A stretch of 64,000 nt of DNA, taken from an uncultured Corynebacterium sp. Lineage in GTDB: Bacteria > Actinomycetota > Actinomycetes > Mycobacteriales > Mycobacteriaceae. The position numbers were made by a program, and so were the translations under genes. The notes under the pieces were generated by a model. That model was given only the letters and a program-made list of their open reading frames with translations. It searched no databases and was not told where the DNA came from. The stretch covers positions 75,409 through 139,408 of the forward strand of contig CAMIPB010000002.1 of NCBI GenBank assembly GCA_946223355.1, in the 5' to 3' direction. This document shows, piece after piece, positions 19,413 to 28,977 of this stretch (positions are counted from its first letter, which is position 1; every line of letters starts with the position of its first letter).

Positions 19413-20714
19413 CTAGGCGGACTGCTCCTCACTGCCGGAAAGCAACTCAACGATTGGGTCTGCTTCCTCATTCACAACTTCTGGTGTGATGGTTACGCTT
19501 ACGCGCTGTTCATTATCCGGGATGTCATACATCACGGGGACTAGGATCTCTTCCATAATTGCACGTAGACCACGGGCACCGGTCTTCCGCTCGAGGGCCT
19601 TATCCGCAATGGTTTCTAGTGCACCATCTGCAAATCGCAGCTGTGCGTCATCCATCTCAAACAGGGCCTCATACTGACGCACCAGTGAGTTACGCGGCTC
19701 AGTCAAAACGCGGACCAAGGAATCCCTATCCAGATTCTCCACCGTAGCTACAACCGGGAGACGGCCAATGAATTCTGGAATCAGGCCAAATTTGACCAAA
19801 TCCTCAGGGCGGACCTCACCGAAGATGTCCTTCTCATCGCGGTCTTCCTGGCTTTCCAGGCGAGCGCCAAAGCCCAAGCCCTTCTTACCCACACGCTCGG
19901 AAATGACCTTTTCTAGTCCTGCGAAAGCACCCGCCACAATGAACAACACGTTGGAAGTATCCAACTGGATAAACTCCTGATTAGGGTGCTTGCGTCCGCC
20001 CTGCGGTGGAATGGAAGCAACGGTTCCTTCCAAAATCTTCAGCAATGCCTGCTGAACGCCTTCACCTGAAACGTCACGGGTGATGGATGGGTTCTCCGAC
20101 TTGCGGGTGATCTTGTCTACCTCGTCCACATAGATGATGCCTCGCTGTGCACGCTCTACATCGAAGTCTGCTGCCTGCAGCAGTTTCAGTAAGATGTTTT
20201 CAACGTCTTCGCCAACATAACCTGCCTCGGTTAAGCTCGTGGCATCTGCGATAGCGAAAGGAACATCCAGCATGCGCGCCAAAGTTTGCGCCAGGTACGT
20301 CTTACCGGAACCAGTTGGCCCGAGCATCAAAATATTAGACTTGGCAATCTCCACGCGCTCTTGGTCATCCTTAGCCTTCTTCCGGCCTTGGGACGCTGCC
20401 TGTTCTTCTGCCTTGATGCGCTTGTAGTGGTTGTAAACAGCCACGGACAAGATGCGCTTAGCGTCATCCTGGCCGATGACATATTTATCTAAAAACGCCG
20501 AGATTTCCTTTGGGCGCGGCAGGCGCTTTTCCTGCTGTGCTTCTTCCTCATTCTTAGTGTTGAGAAGCTCTTCTTCGATGATCTCATTGCACAGCTCAAT
20601 GCACTCATCGCAAATATAAACTCCGCCACCGGCGATGAGCTTTTTCACCTGTTTTTGGCTCTTGCCACAAAAAGAGCATTTCAGCAGGTCGGCGCTTTCT
20701 TGCATGTGTGCCAT
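19413..20714 (-). CDS. clpX: ATP-dependent Clp protease ATPase subunit ClpX
   Basis: AAA+ unfoldase that feeds tagged or damaged proteins into the ClpP chamber. The 433-aa product has the zinc-binding N-domain with Cys13, Cys16, Cys35 and Cys38, and Walker A GPTGSGKT (~130). It also has Walker B in [10 protein letters not shown], the pore loop [11 protein letters not shown], and the ClpP-docking IGF-type loop at KKGLGFGA. Length is typical. Unlike in E. coli, it is transcribed separately from the clpP genes: 168 nt and the clpP2 terminator lie between them. Confidence 0.97.
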   Translation of the reverse strand: MAHMQESADLLKCSFCGKSQKQVKKLIAGGGVYICDECIELCNEIIEEELLNTKNEEEAQQEKRLPRPKEISAFLDKYVIGQDDAKRILSVAVYNHYKRIKAEEQAASQGRKKAKDDQERVEIAKSNILMLGPTGSGKTYLAQTLARMLDVPFAIADATSLTEAGYVGEDVENILLKLLQAADFDVERAQRGIIYVDEVDKITRKSENPSITRDVSGEGVQQALLKILEGTVASIPPQGGRKHPNQEFIQLDTSNVLFIVAGAFAGLEKVISERVGKKGLGFGARLESQEDRDEKDIFGEVRPEDLVKFGLIPEFIGRLPVVATVENLDRDSLVRVLTEPRNSLVRQYEALFEMDDAQLRFADGALETIADKALERKTGARGLRAIMEEILVPVMYDIPDNEQRVSVTITPEVVNEEADPIVELLSGSEEQSA

Positions 20715-20833
20715 AAAAGTCTGGGATCTCGCTTCTTGAAAGTATTCGGACGAATTTAAAGACTGCCCACCATTCTAGTAAACGAGAAGACATTCCCCAC
20801 TTCTTTGGCTTACTAGGCGTGGCGGCAGCAAAA

Positions 20834-20867
20834 AGGGGAATTCCCGAAACCAACCGGAAATTCCCCT
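20834..20867 (-). terminator. Terminator of clpP1-clpP2
   Basis: AGGGGAATTCC pairs with its complement (one bulged base) around a short loop. On the minus strand a T-run follows. It lies 16 nt beyond the clpP2 stop. Confidence 0.8.
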
Positions 20868-20882
20868 GCGCATCAAAGTGAT

Positions 20883-21518
20883 TTAAGCGTTGAGCTTACG
20901 GTAATCAAACACCTGGTCAATGATGCCGTATTCCTTGGCCTGTTCCGCGGTGAGAATCTTGTCACGGTCAGTGTCAATGCGAATTTGCTCTGGGCTACGT
21001 CCGGTGTGCTCAGACAGAGTGTCCTCCATCAGCTTACGCATACGCTCAATCTCTGCAGCCTGGATTTCCAAGTCTGAAACCTGACCCTGGGTGCCCTGGG
21101 TCGCAGGCTGGTGGATAAGAACGCGAGCGTTTGGCAACGCAGCGCGCTTGCCTGGTGCACCGGCTGCGAGAAGCACTGCAGCAGCAGAGGCTGCCTGCCC
21201 AAGGCACACGGTTTGCACATCTGGGCGTACATATCGCATGGTGTCGTAGATGGCCATCAACGCGGTAAAGGAACCGCCTGGAGAGTTGATGTACATCGTA
21301 ATGTCGCGGTCAGGGTCCTGTGCTTCCAAGACCAGCAACTGCGCCATGACGTCGTTAGCCGAAGTGTCATCCACCTGGGTACCCAGGAAGATGATGCGCT
21401 CTTCGAAGAGCTTGGAATAAGGGTTGGTTTCCTTGGTGCCCTGTGCTGACTGCTCGATAAATGAAGGCAGTACGTAACGAGACTGCAGGCTGTGAGAATT
21501 GTTCATTGCGTTAGACAT
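20883..21518 (-). CDS. clpP2: ATP-dependent Clp protease proteolytic subunit 2
   Basis: Serine protease subunit that forms mixed tetradecamers with ClpP1 in actinobacteria. The 211-aa product has the catalytic Ser in [11 protein letters not shown] (~110), His in NARVLIHQP (~135) and Asp in [20 protein letters not shown] (~185). AGGAG precedes the ATG. It lies 38 nt downstream of clpP1 in one operon, and a strong terminator follows. The assignment as the second copy is by position and by similarity to the actinobacterial ClpP2 pattern. Confidence 0.95.
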   Translation of the reverse strand: MSNAMNNSHSLQSRYVLPSFIEQSAQGTKETNPYSKLFEERIIFLGTQVDDTSANDVMAQLLVLEAQDPDRDITMYINSPGGSFTALMAIYDTMRYVRPDVQTVCLGQAASAAAVLLAAGAPGKRAALPNARVLIHQPATQGTQGQVSDLEIQAAEIERMRKLMEDTLSEHTGRSPEQIRIDTDRDKILTAEQAKEYGIIDQVFDYRKLNA

Positions 21519-21556
21519 GTCTATCTCCTAGTTTCTCTTTCTTCCTGGTTTTCCCG

Positions 21557-22162
21557 TTAGTTGCCTACAGGCTGGTTGGTGCTTTCAATAACGTGATCCA
21601 CCAAGCCATATTCCTTTGCCTGCTGTGCGGTGAACCAGCGGTCACGGTCAGAATCCTGAGTGATCTGCTCGAAGGTCTGGCCGGTGTGCTCAGCAATCAG
21701 CTGCGCCATCTCACGCTTGGTCTGTGCAAACTGCTCAGCCTGGATCGCGATGTCAGCTGCAGTGCCACCAACACCAGCGGATGGCTGGTGCATCATGATG
21801 CGGGCGTGTGGCAAAGCGAAACGCTTACCCTTAGTGCCACCGGAGAGAAGGAACTGACCCATGGAAGCAGCCAAGCCCATGCCGTAGGTTGCAATATCGC
21901 ATGGTGAGTACTTCATGGTGTCATAAATTGCCATACCCGCGGTGACAGAGCCACCTGGGGAGTTAATGTAGAGCGAAATGTCACGCGTTGGATCCTCCGC
22001 GGAAAGCAGCAGAATCTGCGCACACAGCTTGTTTGCAATCTCATCATCAACCTGGGTGCCCAGGAATACAATGCGCTCGCGCAACAAGCGCTCGTAAACA
22101 GAGTCACCCAAGTTCATTCCGGCTGTTGCCTGATTCATTGAAATATTGTTGTCCACAGACAC
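21557..22162 (-). CDS. clpP1: ATP-dependent Clp protease proteolytic subunit 1
   Basis: Serine protease subunit partnering ClpP2. The 201-aa product has catalytic Ser in [11 protein letters not shown] (~95), His in HARIMMHQP (~120) and Asp in [20 protein letters not shown] (~170). The GTG start has GGGAG 7 nt upstream. The upstream region carries a ClgR-type operator at 22261-22278, the activator known to control clpP1P2 in corynebacteria. Expression is therefore probably raised under proteotoxic stress. Confidence 0.95.
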   Translation of the reverse strand: MSVDNNISMNQATAGMNLGDSVYERLLRERIVFLGTQVDDEIANKLCAQILLLSAEDPTRDISLYINSPGGSVTAGMAIYDTMKYSPCDIATYGMGLAASMGQFLLSGGTKGKRFALPHARIMMHQPSAGVGGTAADIAIQAEQFAQTKREMAQLIAEHTGQTFEQITQDSDRDRWFTAQQAKEYGLVDHVIESTNQPVGN

Positions 22163-22260
22163 TATTGAACTCCCGTATACATTGGCTTCTAATTTTTAAT
22201 TGGTGCTTGTAACAAGCGATAGCAACTACCCTACCCGCCTGATAAACGCGCTTGTAATTT

Positions 22261-22278
22261 GTTCGCTATCAGCGTTGC
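22261..22278 (-). promoter_or_regulatory. ClgR-type operator upstream of clpP1
   Basis: On the minus strand the core CGCTGATAGCG matches the C. glutamicum ClgR consensus CGCYNANRGCG exactly, with AA-C on the right and A on the left as expected. Of the full 18-nt consensus only the first position deviates. It lies about 100 nt before the clpP1 start. Confidence 0.65.
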
Positions 22279-22287
22279 CGCAAGTAA

Positions 22288-22323
22288 AAAGCCCAGAACA
22301 GTTGGGTAACTATTCTGGGCTTT
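22288..22323 (-). terminator. Terminator of tig
   Basis: A 16-bp stem with one mismatch (AAAGCCCAGAACAGTT against its near-complement) and a GGGT loop, followed on the minus strand by TTTTT. It separates tig from the clpP1 promoter region. Confidence 0.85.
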
Positions 22324-22354
22324 GCCCTCATTAATAATTTAAATAATGGGCGAA

Positions 22355-23707
22355 TTACTCTGCGGATTCCTCAGCAGACTCGTCTTCAACCTCACCGAAG
22401 AATTCGGTGGCGTCGACCTTGTTGCCATCTTCGTCCTTGACGTCTACGCGGCAGATCGCTGCTGCGAGAGCCTTGCCACGGCGAACGTCGGAGAACAGGT
22501 TGCCGATCTGTCCAGAGGACTGCAGCTGCTGGATGAACTGGTTAGGGTCCATGCCGTAAGACTGCGCGGTGAACAGGATGTGGTCAGTTAGCTCCTGCTG
22601 GGAGACCTCTGGGGACTCCTGCTCTGCCAAAGCGTCCAAGAACAGCTGGGTGCGTACAGACTCTTCAGCCTGCTCACGAGACTGCTTGTCGAACTCTTCA
22701 CGGGAAGTTCCCTGGGATTCCAGGAGCTTTGCCAGTGCCTTATCGTCGTGAGCCATCTGGCCCAAGACCTGGTGGAGCTGGTTGTGAACCTGCTCTTCAA
22801 CAACTGCTTGTGGCAGCTCGAAGGAGGTCTTAGCCAAAGCAGCCTTCAAAACCTCGTCGCGGATAGCACCAGCCTGCTGTGCCTTGCCGTTTTCTTCGAC
22901 CTGACCCTTGGTTGCTTCACGCAGCTCTTCGATGGTGTCGTACTCAGACGCCATCTGTGCGAACTCGTCGTCCAACTCAGGAAGCTTGCGCTCCTTGGTC
23001 TGCTGAACGTGAACCTTAACGGTTCCCTCTTCGTCCTTGTGCTCACCAGCGGTGATGGTGGTGGTGAATTCAGCGTCCTCATCAGTCTTCAATCCGCGCA
23101 GTGCGGTGTCCAGGCCCTTGATGAGGTTGTCGTCACCAATCTGGTAGGTCATGCCCTTGGAAGAAGCCTCTTCAATCTTCTTGCCGTCGACCTCAACATC
23201 GATGTCGATAATGGCGAAGTCGCCGGTCTTCATCTTGCGCTTGGTGTCCTTGAGCTCACCGAAGCGCTCTGCAAGCTTGTTGAGCTCCTCCTCGACTGCA
23301 TCATCGTCGGTCTTAACCGGCGGAACAGTCACGGACAGCTTAGAGAAGTCAGGAACATCAATCTCTGGGCGGACATCAAGCTCAGCAGTGAACTCGACGA
23401 AGTCCTTATCTTCAATCTTGGTGATGTCGATTTCTGGCTGACCGATTGGGTTCAGGTCATTTTCCTGGATTGCCTGCTCGTAGCGGGTTGGCAGCATGTC
23501 ATTGACAACCTGCTCGAGGATTGGGCCGCGGCCGAAGCGCGCGTCGATGAGCTGGCGAGGAGCCTTGCCCTTACGGAAACCTGGAATGGAGACCTGCTGA
23601 GCGATAGCAGCATAAGCCTGCTCAATTTCCTGGTCCAGCTCAGCAAATGGAACGTTGACGGTGAGCTTGACGCGGGTCTCGCTCAGCTTGTCGACGGTGG
23701 TCTTCAC
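22355..23707 (-). CDS. tig: Trigger factor
   Basis: Ribosome-associated chaperone and peptidyl-prolyl isomerase for nascent chains. The 450-aa product has the N-terminal ribosome-binding signature [14 protein letters not shown] (~45) and a central FKBP-like domain (residues ~155-245, [14 protein letters not shown]). A helical C-terminal arm follows, with an acidic tail. The GTG start has GGAGAG upstream. It sits upstream of clpP1P2 on the same strand, the common order, but has its own terminator. Confidence 0.96.
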   Translation of the reverse strand: MKTTVDKLSETRVKLTVNVPFAELDQEIEQAYAAIAQQVSIPGFRKGKAPRQLIDARFGRGPILEQVVNDMLPTRYEQAIQENDLNPIGQPEIDITKIEDKDFVEFTAELDVRPEIDVPDFSKLSVTVPPVKTDDDAVEEELNKLAERFGELKDTKRKMKTGDFAIIDIDVEVDGKKIEEASSKGMTYQIGDDNLIKGLDTALRGLKTDEDAEFTTTITAGEHKDEEGTVKVHVQQTKERKLPELDDEFAQMASEYDTIEELREATKGQVEENGKAQQAGAIRDEVLKAALAKTSFELPQAVVEEQVHNQLHQVLGQMAHDDKALAKLLESQGTSREEFDKQSREQAEESVRTQLFLDALAEQESPEVSQQELTDHILFTAQSYGMDPNQFIQQLQSSGQIGNLFSDVRRGKALAAAICRVDVKDEDGNKVDATEFFGEVEDESAEESAE

Positions 23708-24059
23708 GAGTTACTCTCCTGGCTTTTCTAAGTGACTTTTGGATTTCTTCGGCCTAGTCTAGCTATGCCTAATTACTGCTTGACTATAAGGGTCGCAAAA
23801 ATCCCATAAAAGAAAAGAACCCAAGTAAACTTCCGCACCTTGATTAAGTTCGACGACGTATTTGACGGCGTCAAGCTTGCTCTTTAGCCCCTCACTGAGC
23901 ACGTCAAAAGGAAGGTAGCTCATGTGGTAGGACAAATCGAAGGTCGCAGGGATCAGGGCTGCCAATGGCAAACCTGCGCTCAATCCAACGCTGAAACATG
24001 CTTTTTGTCGCATAGGCCATAGGCCGGCCGGCCCCACTCTTTGGGGTGAAAATGAAAAA
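23708..24059. other. Intergenic region without a convincing gene
   Basis: About 350 nt between tig and the tRNA-Pro terminator. It should hold the tig promoter: TAGACT and TATAGT-like hexamers lie 40-80 nt before tig on the minus strand. A minus-strand open frame of up to 92 codons (23759-24037) has no ribosome site and no family resemblance I can name. Confidence 0.5.
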
Positions 24060-24088
24060 ATCTCCTAGGCCCGAAGGACCTAGGAGAT
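24060..24088 (-). terminator. Terminator of tRNA-Pro
   Basis: ATCTCCTAGG and its perfect complement around a 9-nt loop, followed on the minus strand by TTTTTTC. It lies a few nt after the 3' end of tRNA-Pro. Confidence 0.88.
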
Positions 24089-24093
24089 GAATG

Positions 24094-24167
24094 TCGGGGC
24101 GACAGGATTTGAACCTGCGACCCCCTGCTCCCAAAGCAGGTGCGCTACCAAACTGCGCCACGCCCCG
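24094..24167 (-). tRNA. tRNA-Pro (UGG)
   Basis: A 74-nt cloverleaf on the minus strand. The acceptor stem is CGGGGCG/CGCCCCG, the T-arm carries GGTTCGAATCC, and the anticodon loop TTTGGGA gives anticodon TGG. The discriminator is A. CCA is not encoded. Confidence 0.95.
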
Positions 24168-24295
24168 TAAGCTTCACTCTGCGATTTTCACTTCCGCAGT
24201 GCGTTGCGTACGAGAGAGTACTTTACAACGCGGGTTTCACATTCACCAAATCGCCCCCTCACCCACCACCGGAAAACAAGTTACACGCTTGTATT

Positions 24296-26107
24296 TTAGG
24301 CAGATTCCCACTGCGCATAAGACCGTGCGTAGCGGCCATCCAAAGCAATAAGCTCCGCGTGCGTGCCGTCTTCAACGATGCAGCCTTGCTCCATGACTAG
24401 AATGCGGTCTGCCTCGCGAGCCTGGTCCAGGCGGTGCGCCACCACGAGGCAGGTACGGCCATAAGTCACCGCACGTGCTGCCTTCTCCAAGGTAACAGCA
24501 TGCTCACTGCCTGCTTCAGACGTTGCCTCATCCATGATTAATACCGGTGGTTGGCGCAGCACCATTCGCGCCAACGAAATTTGCTGCGCAACATCAGGGC
24601 CAACTTCCTCATTACCTGCACCAACCAAAGTATCCAGCCCTTCAGGCAGCCACCGCTGCCACGTAGCGGATTTCGGCACAAGCCCCACCTCTGCCAAGGC
24701 CGCGAGCAATGTGGCGTCGTCAGCATCAGGTGCGGCGAGCAAGAGATCGTCGCGAAGCGTTCCAGAAAACAGGTGTACGTCCTGAGTCACCAAAGCCACG
24801 TGTTGAGTCACCCAAGAATTAGGCACCGTCGAGGTATCAATCCCACCAACGAAAATGCTTCCCGACGTCGGATATTGCAGGCCCGCTACGAGTGCAGCCA
24901 GCGTAGACTTACCCGCGCCGGAAGTACCCACCAAAGCAGTAGTACTTCCCGGCGCGAGGGTAACGGACACATCACTCAATACTGATGCGCCACCCGGGTA
25001 GGCGAAGTTCAAGGAATCAATGACCACCTCAGGGGTAGACGAAGTCAACCGCGGGACGTCTTTATCCTCTAGTGCGCTCTCGGCGTCTCCTAGCTGAGCA
25101 AGGGCAACAGCGCGGCCCAGGGAGGTCAAAGCATGCTGGATTTCACCGGCAAAGAACAAGACGTTGAATACGTGGACTTCTAGGCGCATGATGAGCAAGA
25201 CTGCTGCTGTCGCTTGGCCTACCGTGAGCCAGTCGCTGTCTATCATGAGCTTGCTCAACGCAATAGAGCCGACTAGCAGGAGTCCAAAAGCAAGTGTTCC
25301 TTGCATGATCATTCGGTTGAACAGCGGGATTTTATCCGCCCACGCTTGCACGGTATTCCAGGAATACGCAGTCATACGCTTCGTCGCCCAATTCCCTAGT
25401 TTGAATTGCCGCAACGTTGCCAGCGCACGGATTGTATCCAACAAAATATTGTTGCGCTGCGCTTCAACCGAGGACACCACGTTGGTTACCGCTGGGATAT
25501 CCCGTACCAGGGCTTTCACCCACGGCACCATGACGAAGCCGACCATAAGGAAGACCACCAGGTACGCCGGATGAATTATCGCCATCGTGGCGATGGTGAT
25601 GGGTACGATTAACACGGTGATCATCAGCCGATCACCCACGATCGAAATTGTTGACACCGCAGTATCAATGTCTTTGGACAAGCGCGTGATGACGTTACCT
25701 GTTCCAAGTTCCATGATGGTGGGCACCGGGGTGCGTATCACTGAATCCAACGCATTTTTACGCAACGCAACTGATTGCTCACGCGCGGTTTTGTTCACCA
25801 AAAAGGTTACGACGATCCGGCCAAACATTTCCACGAACAAACCAACAGCAATCGCTATGAGCGCAGCAACCAGCGCTGATCTTCCGGTACCGAAGACGGG
25901 AATTGTTTCACCATTAATAATGTCAACGATGCGGCCCAAAATCTGCGACGTCAGCGTCATCCCCACGACCGTGGCCACTACTACGGCCATGAACCCCACC
26001 AACGAGGCCGCCCGGGGCCCTCCAGGAAGCGAGGCAAAATAGCGCGCGATTGTGCGCGGGGTGGCAGGCTCAAGGACGTCGGCAGCCCTGCTCAGGTTCT
26101 TACTCAC
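24296..26107 (-). CDS. ABC exporter subunit with intact Walker motifs but degenerate signature
   Basis: A 603-aa half-transporter: a membrane domain of about six helices (residues ~30-320) fused to an ATPase domain. The ATPase has Walker [10 protein letters not shown] (~395), a Q-loop VALVTQD, Walker [10 protein letters not shown] and an H-loop VVAHRLDQ. The LSGGQ signature is replaced by VGPDVAQQ, so this subunit can bind ATP but cannot supply the signature half of a site. I chose the GTG at 26107, which overlaps the upstream gene's TGA by 4 nt and implies coupled, equimolar synthesis. It probably works as a heterodimer with the 26104-27768 product. The substrate is unknown. Confidence 0.88.
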   Translation of the reverse strand: MSKNLSRAADVLEPATPRTIARYFASLPGGPRAASLVGFMAVVVATVVGMTLTSQILGRIVDIINGETIPVFGTGRSALVAALIAIAVGLFVEMFGRIVVTFLVNKTAREQSVALRKNALDSVIRTPVPTIMELGTGNVITRLSKDIDTAVSTISIVGDRLMITVLIVPITIATMAIIHPAYLVVFLMVGFVMVPWVKALVRDIPAVTNVVSSVEAQRNNILLDTIRALATLRQFKLGNWATKRMTAYSWNTVQAWADKIPLFNRMIMQGTLAFGLLLVGSIALSKLMIDSDWLTVGQATAAVLLIMRLEVHVFNVLFFAGEIQHALTSLGRAVALAQLGDAESALEDKDVPRLTSSTPEVVIDSLNFAYPGGASVLSDVSVTLAPGSTTALVGTSGAGKSTLAALVAGLQYPTSGSIFVGGIDTSTVPNSWVTQHVALVTQDVHLFSGTLRDDLLLAAPDADDATLLAALAEVGLVPKSATWQRWLPEGLDTLVGAGNEEVGPDVAQQISLARMVLRQPPVLIMDEATSEAGSEHAVTLEKAARAVTYGRTCLVVAHRLDQAREADRILVMEQGCIVEDGTHAELIALDGRYARSYAQWESA

Positions 26108-27768
26108 AGCTCTTCCACCTCCTGTGCATGCTGTGCCCACGCGGCCGCGGTGGTGACCACCACGGTGGTTTTACCTGCCCGGAACTTGGCTACGCGCTCA
26201 GCAACCTGCGCCAAGGTTAAGGAGTCCAGACCGGTGGTTGGCTCATCCAACACGAGTACCTGTGGATCGACCGCTAATGCTCGCGCTAGCGCTACTCGTT
26301 GGCGCTGCCCACCAGATAAGTTCAGGCCGGCCTCCCCAATTGGCGCAGCAGGCAATTCATCGTTAGGGCCAAATCCTCCCAAACGCCTAACAATGTCCTC
26401 GCAGGCTGCGGCCTTTACTGCCTCTACAACCGTTTGTGTAGGTATTGCCCCTTCGGGGTTGAGGTTGTCCTCTAAAGTTCCCTCCATCACCGCAACCTTG
26501 TGGGGTGGGCATAGTGCGCCTTGTGCGTCCAACAACGCTATTCGACGCTGAACTTCGCTTCTCCCCTGCGTCGTCATTGGGCGCCAGACCACCAAACCTA
26601 CTGCCGGGACAGTCACTTCTTCAGCCGCCACTGCATCGGCATCTGGGGCGGCGATCACCTGCTGTGGTAGCGCTGGCTGTGCTTTGAGCTGCGCGATAAG
26701 CTCGCCCACTCGTTGTGTAGATGCTTCGGCACGCGACCAATAAAATGTCAAGAATCCCAGCGAATGGCCAAGCACCGTCAACGCCGGTGGCACCAACATC
26801 ACAATCGACATCATCGCGCCCGTCGACATCGCGCCATCCATTGTGCGCAGCGCAGCCCACACCACGATTCCCAATACCCATAACGTGGGCACCAGCTGCC
26901 GAAAAAACGTCATGAGCGCGATGCGGCGATTTTCCACCAACATGGCATCCAAAGCGTCATCAGCAGCAAGGCCAAAGCGCTCGCGGACAATTTCACCTGC
27001 TCCCAAGCCTTTGACCACACGGTTTCCCTGCGCCACATCCGTGGCTAGAGACAAAGCGACATTTTCCTTTTCTCTTCTGATACCCGCCGCACTGGTCTGT
27101 ATTTTGGCAGTAGCCCAACTCACCAGCGCAGTCATCACCGCAGCTATCGGCAACAACGTGGCCACTAGTGGGGAAAGTGGCGCCAACGAAATAACAGCGC
27201 CAACTAAATACCCCACCATGACCAACGGAAAGTTCAGTACCTGCTTAAGCTGGCCGATATAGCTGCTGTCCTCATCCATGGTGTTGAGCAACCTGCCGGG
27301 ACTTAAGTTCTTGGTGACAGAACTCAGCATCCAATCCAGCAGCGACAGCCGCAGGTTATGCGTCGTACGTGCTTGCCCCAAATCCGTCATCGCATCCAAC
27401 GTGGATTCTGCGATCCACTGCACCATAAGCAGCAGCACGATGAGCACAACCGGCCACGCCAGCACTGACCAGCCTGGCTGCGAAAATACAGTTTCGGTTG
27501 CTTGACCAACCACCACGGACAAAAACGCTGACGCCGGTGCCGTGATCGCTGCCATCACCAAGATTCCCCACACAGCGGTACGCTCAGCGAGCAGCAACTG
27601 GAACGTCGCCTTGCGTGGATTATCCCACTGCACCTTCTGCGCCATCTCTTTGTCGGTTTGTGCAGAACTTGGTGCATACCAGGCCCACGTCTTCATCCGT
27701 GAGTACTGCGGGATTGCATCCAGCCGCGCTGCCCGCTCCTCCTGCGCCTGCGAGTGTTGGGTAGTCAT
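26104..27768 (-). CDS. ABC exporter subunit lacking Walker A, with intact signature motif
   Basis: A 554-aa partner half-transporter. The membrane domain (residues ~45-320) looks complete. The ATPase domain is shortened: no GxxGxGKS motif is found, and the region where it should be reads [17 protein letters not shown]. The H-loop His is also missing ([11 protein letters not shown]). It keeps a perfect signature [17 protein letters not shown] and Walker [13 protein letters not shown]. It can therefore supply the signature half of a single composite ATP site with its partner's Walker A. The frame is intact, so this is not a recent frameshift. TAGGAT (27776-27781) ends 7 nt before the ATG at 27768, favouring a leaderless start. 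Confidence 0.85.
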   Translation of the reverse strand: MTTQHSQAQEERAARLDAIPQYSRMKTWAWYAPSSAQTDKEMAQKVQWDNPRKATFQLLLAERTAVWGILVMAAITAPASAFLSVVVGQATETVFSQPGWSVLAWPVVLIVLLLMVQWIAESTLDAMTDLGQARTTHNLRLSLLDWMLSSVTKNLSPGRLLNTMDEDSSYIGQLKQVLNFPLVMVGYLVGAVISLAPLSPLVATLLPIAAVMTALVSWATAKIQTSAAGIRREKENVALSLATDVAQGNRVVKGLGAGEIVRERFGLAADDALDAMLVENRRIALMTFFRQLVPTLWVLGIVVWAALRTMDGAMSTGAMMSIVMLVPPALTVLGHSLGFLTFYWSRAEASTQRVGELIAQLKAQPALPQQVIAAPDADAVAAEEVTVPAVGLVVWRPMTTQGRSEVQRRIALLDAQGALCPPHKVAVMEGTLEDNLNPEGAIPTQTVVEAVKAAACEDIVRRLGGFGPNDELPAAPIGEAGLNLSGGQRQRVALARALAVDPQVLVLDEPTTGLDSLTLAQVAERVAKFRAGKTTVVVTTAAAWAQHAQEVEEL

Positions 27769-27817
27769 GGCAGAAATCCTAGTCCAGCGCCACAACCAAT
27801 TTGCCCTGAATGACAAA

Positions 27818-27859
27818 AAGCAGTGCCCCGGCTACCTGAACGGTATCGGGGCACTGCTT
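27818..27859 (-). terminator. Terminator of tRNA-Gly
   Basis: AAGCAGTGCCCCG and its perfect complement around a 16-nt loop, followed on the minus strand by TTTTTG. It lies between tRNA-Gly and the ABC exporter promoter. Confidence 0.85.
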
Positions 27860-27871
27860 CATAAAACTTGG

Positions 27872-27943
27872 AGGGAATGACGGGAATCGAACCCGCGTCT
27901 TCAGCTTGGAAGGCTGAGGTATTAGCCACTATACGACATTCCC
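27872..27943 (-). tRNA. tRNA-Gly (UCC)
   Basis: A 72-nt cloverleaf on the minus strand. The acceptor stem is GGGAATG/CATTCCC, the T-arm carries GGTTCGATTCC, and the anticodon loop CTTCCAA gives anticodon TCC. The discriminator is T, as usual for bacterial tRNA-Gly. CCA is not encoded. Confidence 0.95.
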
Positions 27944-28024
27944 ATGGCGTGCCAATAAACTTAACACATAGCTAGCCATAACTTCCAAATCGCCAGTTCA
28001 GCGATGGTTCAATCCCGTTTCGAA

Positions 28025-28064
28025 CGGGATGGAACTTTTCAGCTCACCGGGATGGAACTTTTCA
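28025..28064 (+). repeat. Two direct 17-bp repeats upstream of the Gly/Asp-rich protein gene
   Basis: CGGGATGGAACTTTTCA occurs at 28025-28041 and again, identically, at 28048-28064. The 23-bp spacing is about two helical turns. The second copy contains a GGAAC -35-like element, so the pair could be an activator site or a duplicated promoter segment. Confidence 0.7.
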
Positions 28065-28084
28065 CCCCACTTTGGCGTTATAAC
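28054..28084 (+). promoter_or_regulatory. Overlapping SigH-like and SigA-like promoter
   Basis: GGAA (28054-28057) and CGTT (28076-28079) are separated by 18 nt, the arrangement of corynebacterial SigH (ECF) promoters. TATAAC (28079-28084), a good SigA -10, ends 7 nt before the ATG of a short leader frame. Which sigma factor acts cannot be told from sequence. Confidence 0.45.
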
Positions 28085-28091
28085 TGGTGTA

Positions 28092-28133
28092 ATGGACTTT
28101 AAGCACTCAAAAGGGCAGGAAACCTCGCGTTGA
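28092..28133 (+). CDS. Possible 13-residue leader peptide
   Basis: ATG at 28092 opens a 13-codon frame (MDFKHSKGQETSR) ending with TGA at 28131-28133. It overlaps the TTG start of the next gene by 3 nt. It would be translated leaderlessly from the TATAAC promoter and could couple translation of the weak TTG start. There is no homology evidence. Confidence 0.3.
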   Translation: MDFKHSKGQETSR

Positions 28134-28936
28134 TCGTTGAATTCGCAGTAGTCGGGGCCGTCGTCGGTGGCGGCTTGTGGTGGGCAAACGCCAACTCCAA
28201 AAAGAACAAGGCACGTAGAGAGGAAGAGCAATTCCACGATGCCTTGGCTGACGCCCGCCGCTGGACTGAGCGCCTTGGCGGCCAGGTCATGAATGTTGCT
28301 GGAAGTGACACTGCTTCTACGCAAGCGATGGCCGATGCTTCTGAACGCTTCACTGCCGCCAATGCTGCGATTGCACGCGCTACCACCGCAAAGCAGGCGC
28401 TGCTTGCCCGTGAGTCCGCTTTAGAGGGCATGCACTATGTCCAGGCCGCACGTGACATCATGGGCATGCCTGCTGGCCCTGAGTTGCCACCTCTTGAAGG
28501 CCAGCGTGCTGCCGGCAAAGTCACTGAGGAGCGAACCATCGAGCACGAGGGCCAGAAGATCACTGCTTCTCCTTACGCTTCTGCCGCGACCCCGAACTAC
28601 TACCCCGGCGGTAAGGTTGCCGGCCGTCCAGTTCCTGCCGGCTGGTATTCCACTCCATGGTGGGCTGACGCGATGGCCACTGGTGTGTGGATGATGGGTT
28701 ATTCCATGATGTTCAACTCCCTCTTTATGGGTATGAGTGGAGTTGGCTACGGTGGCGATGTTGCTGAAGCTGGTGGAGTTGACGCCATCGACGGTGGCGC
28801 TGAAGGCGGCGACGCTGGCGACATGGGCGACGCCGGTGACGCCGGTGGGGATGCCGGCGACGGCGGCGGCCTGTTTGGCGGCGAAGACGGCGGCTTGTTT
28901 GGCGGCGACGGATTCGATTTCGACTTCGACTTCTAG
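28130..28936 (+). CDS. Membrane-anchored Gly/Asp-rich protein, function unknown
   Basis: A 268-aa protein I cannot assign. An N-terminal hydrophobic segment (residues 1-20) is followed by a charged coiled-coil-like region (~22-105, EEEQFHDALADARRWTERLG and Ala-rich helices). A Pro/Tyr/Trp-rich middle holds YYPGG and WYSTPWW, then a Met/Phe-rich hydrophobic stretch (~195-210). The last ~60 residues are a low-complexity Gly/Asp tail ending in alternating Phe and Asp. The TTG start has AGGA 9 nt upstream and overlaps the stop of a short leader frame. The composition and the SigH-like promoter suggest an envelope or stress role, but this is inference. Confidence 0.65.
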   Translation: MIVEFAVVGAVVGGGLWWANANSKKNKARREEEQFHDALADARRWTERLGGQVMNVAGSDTASTQAMADASERFTAANAAIARATTAKQALLARESALEGMHYVQAARDIMGMPAGPELPPLEGQRAAGKVTEERTIEHEGQKITASPYASAATPNYYPGGKVAGRPVPAGWYSTPWWADAMATGVWMMGYSMMFNSLFMGMSGVGYGGDVAEAGGVDAIDGGAEGGDAGDMGDAGDAGGDAGDGGGLFGGEDGGLFGGDGFDFDFDF

Positions 28937-28977
28937 GCCCCACCAGCCCAGTGCGAGCAGCCTTCGCTGCCAAAGGT

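Noticed and set aside
22748..23731. A 327-codon plus-strand open frame antisense to tig
   Set aside because: Long but entirely complementary to the trigger factor frame, with Leu/Val-rich shadow composition and no ribosome site. tig has clear domain motifs.
23759..24037. A 92-codon minus-strand frame between tig and tRNA-Pro
   Set aside because: No ribosome site, no plausible promoter spacing and no motif. It may be spurious, though its location in an otherwise empty 350-nt gap means it is worth a homology search.
26104..27768. The Walker-A-less ABC gene considered a pseudogene
   Set aside because: The frame is uninterrupted, the membrane domain and signature are intact, it is coupled to its partner by a 4-nt overlap, and the partner's lost motif is exactly the one this subunit keeps.
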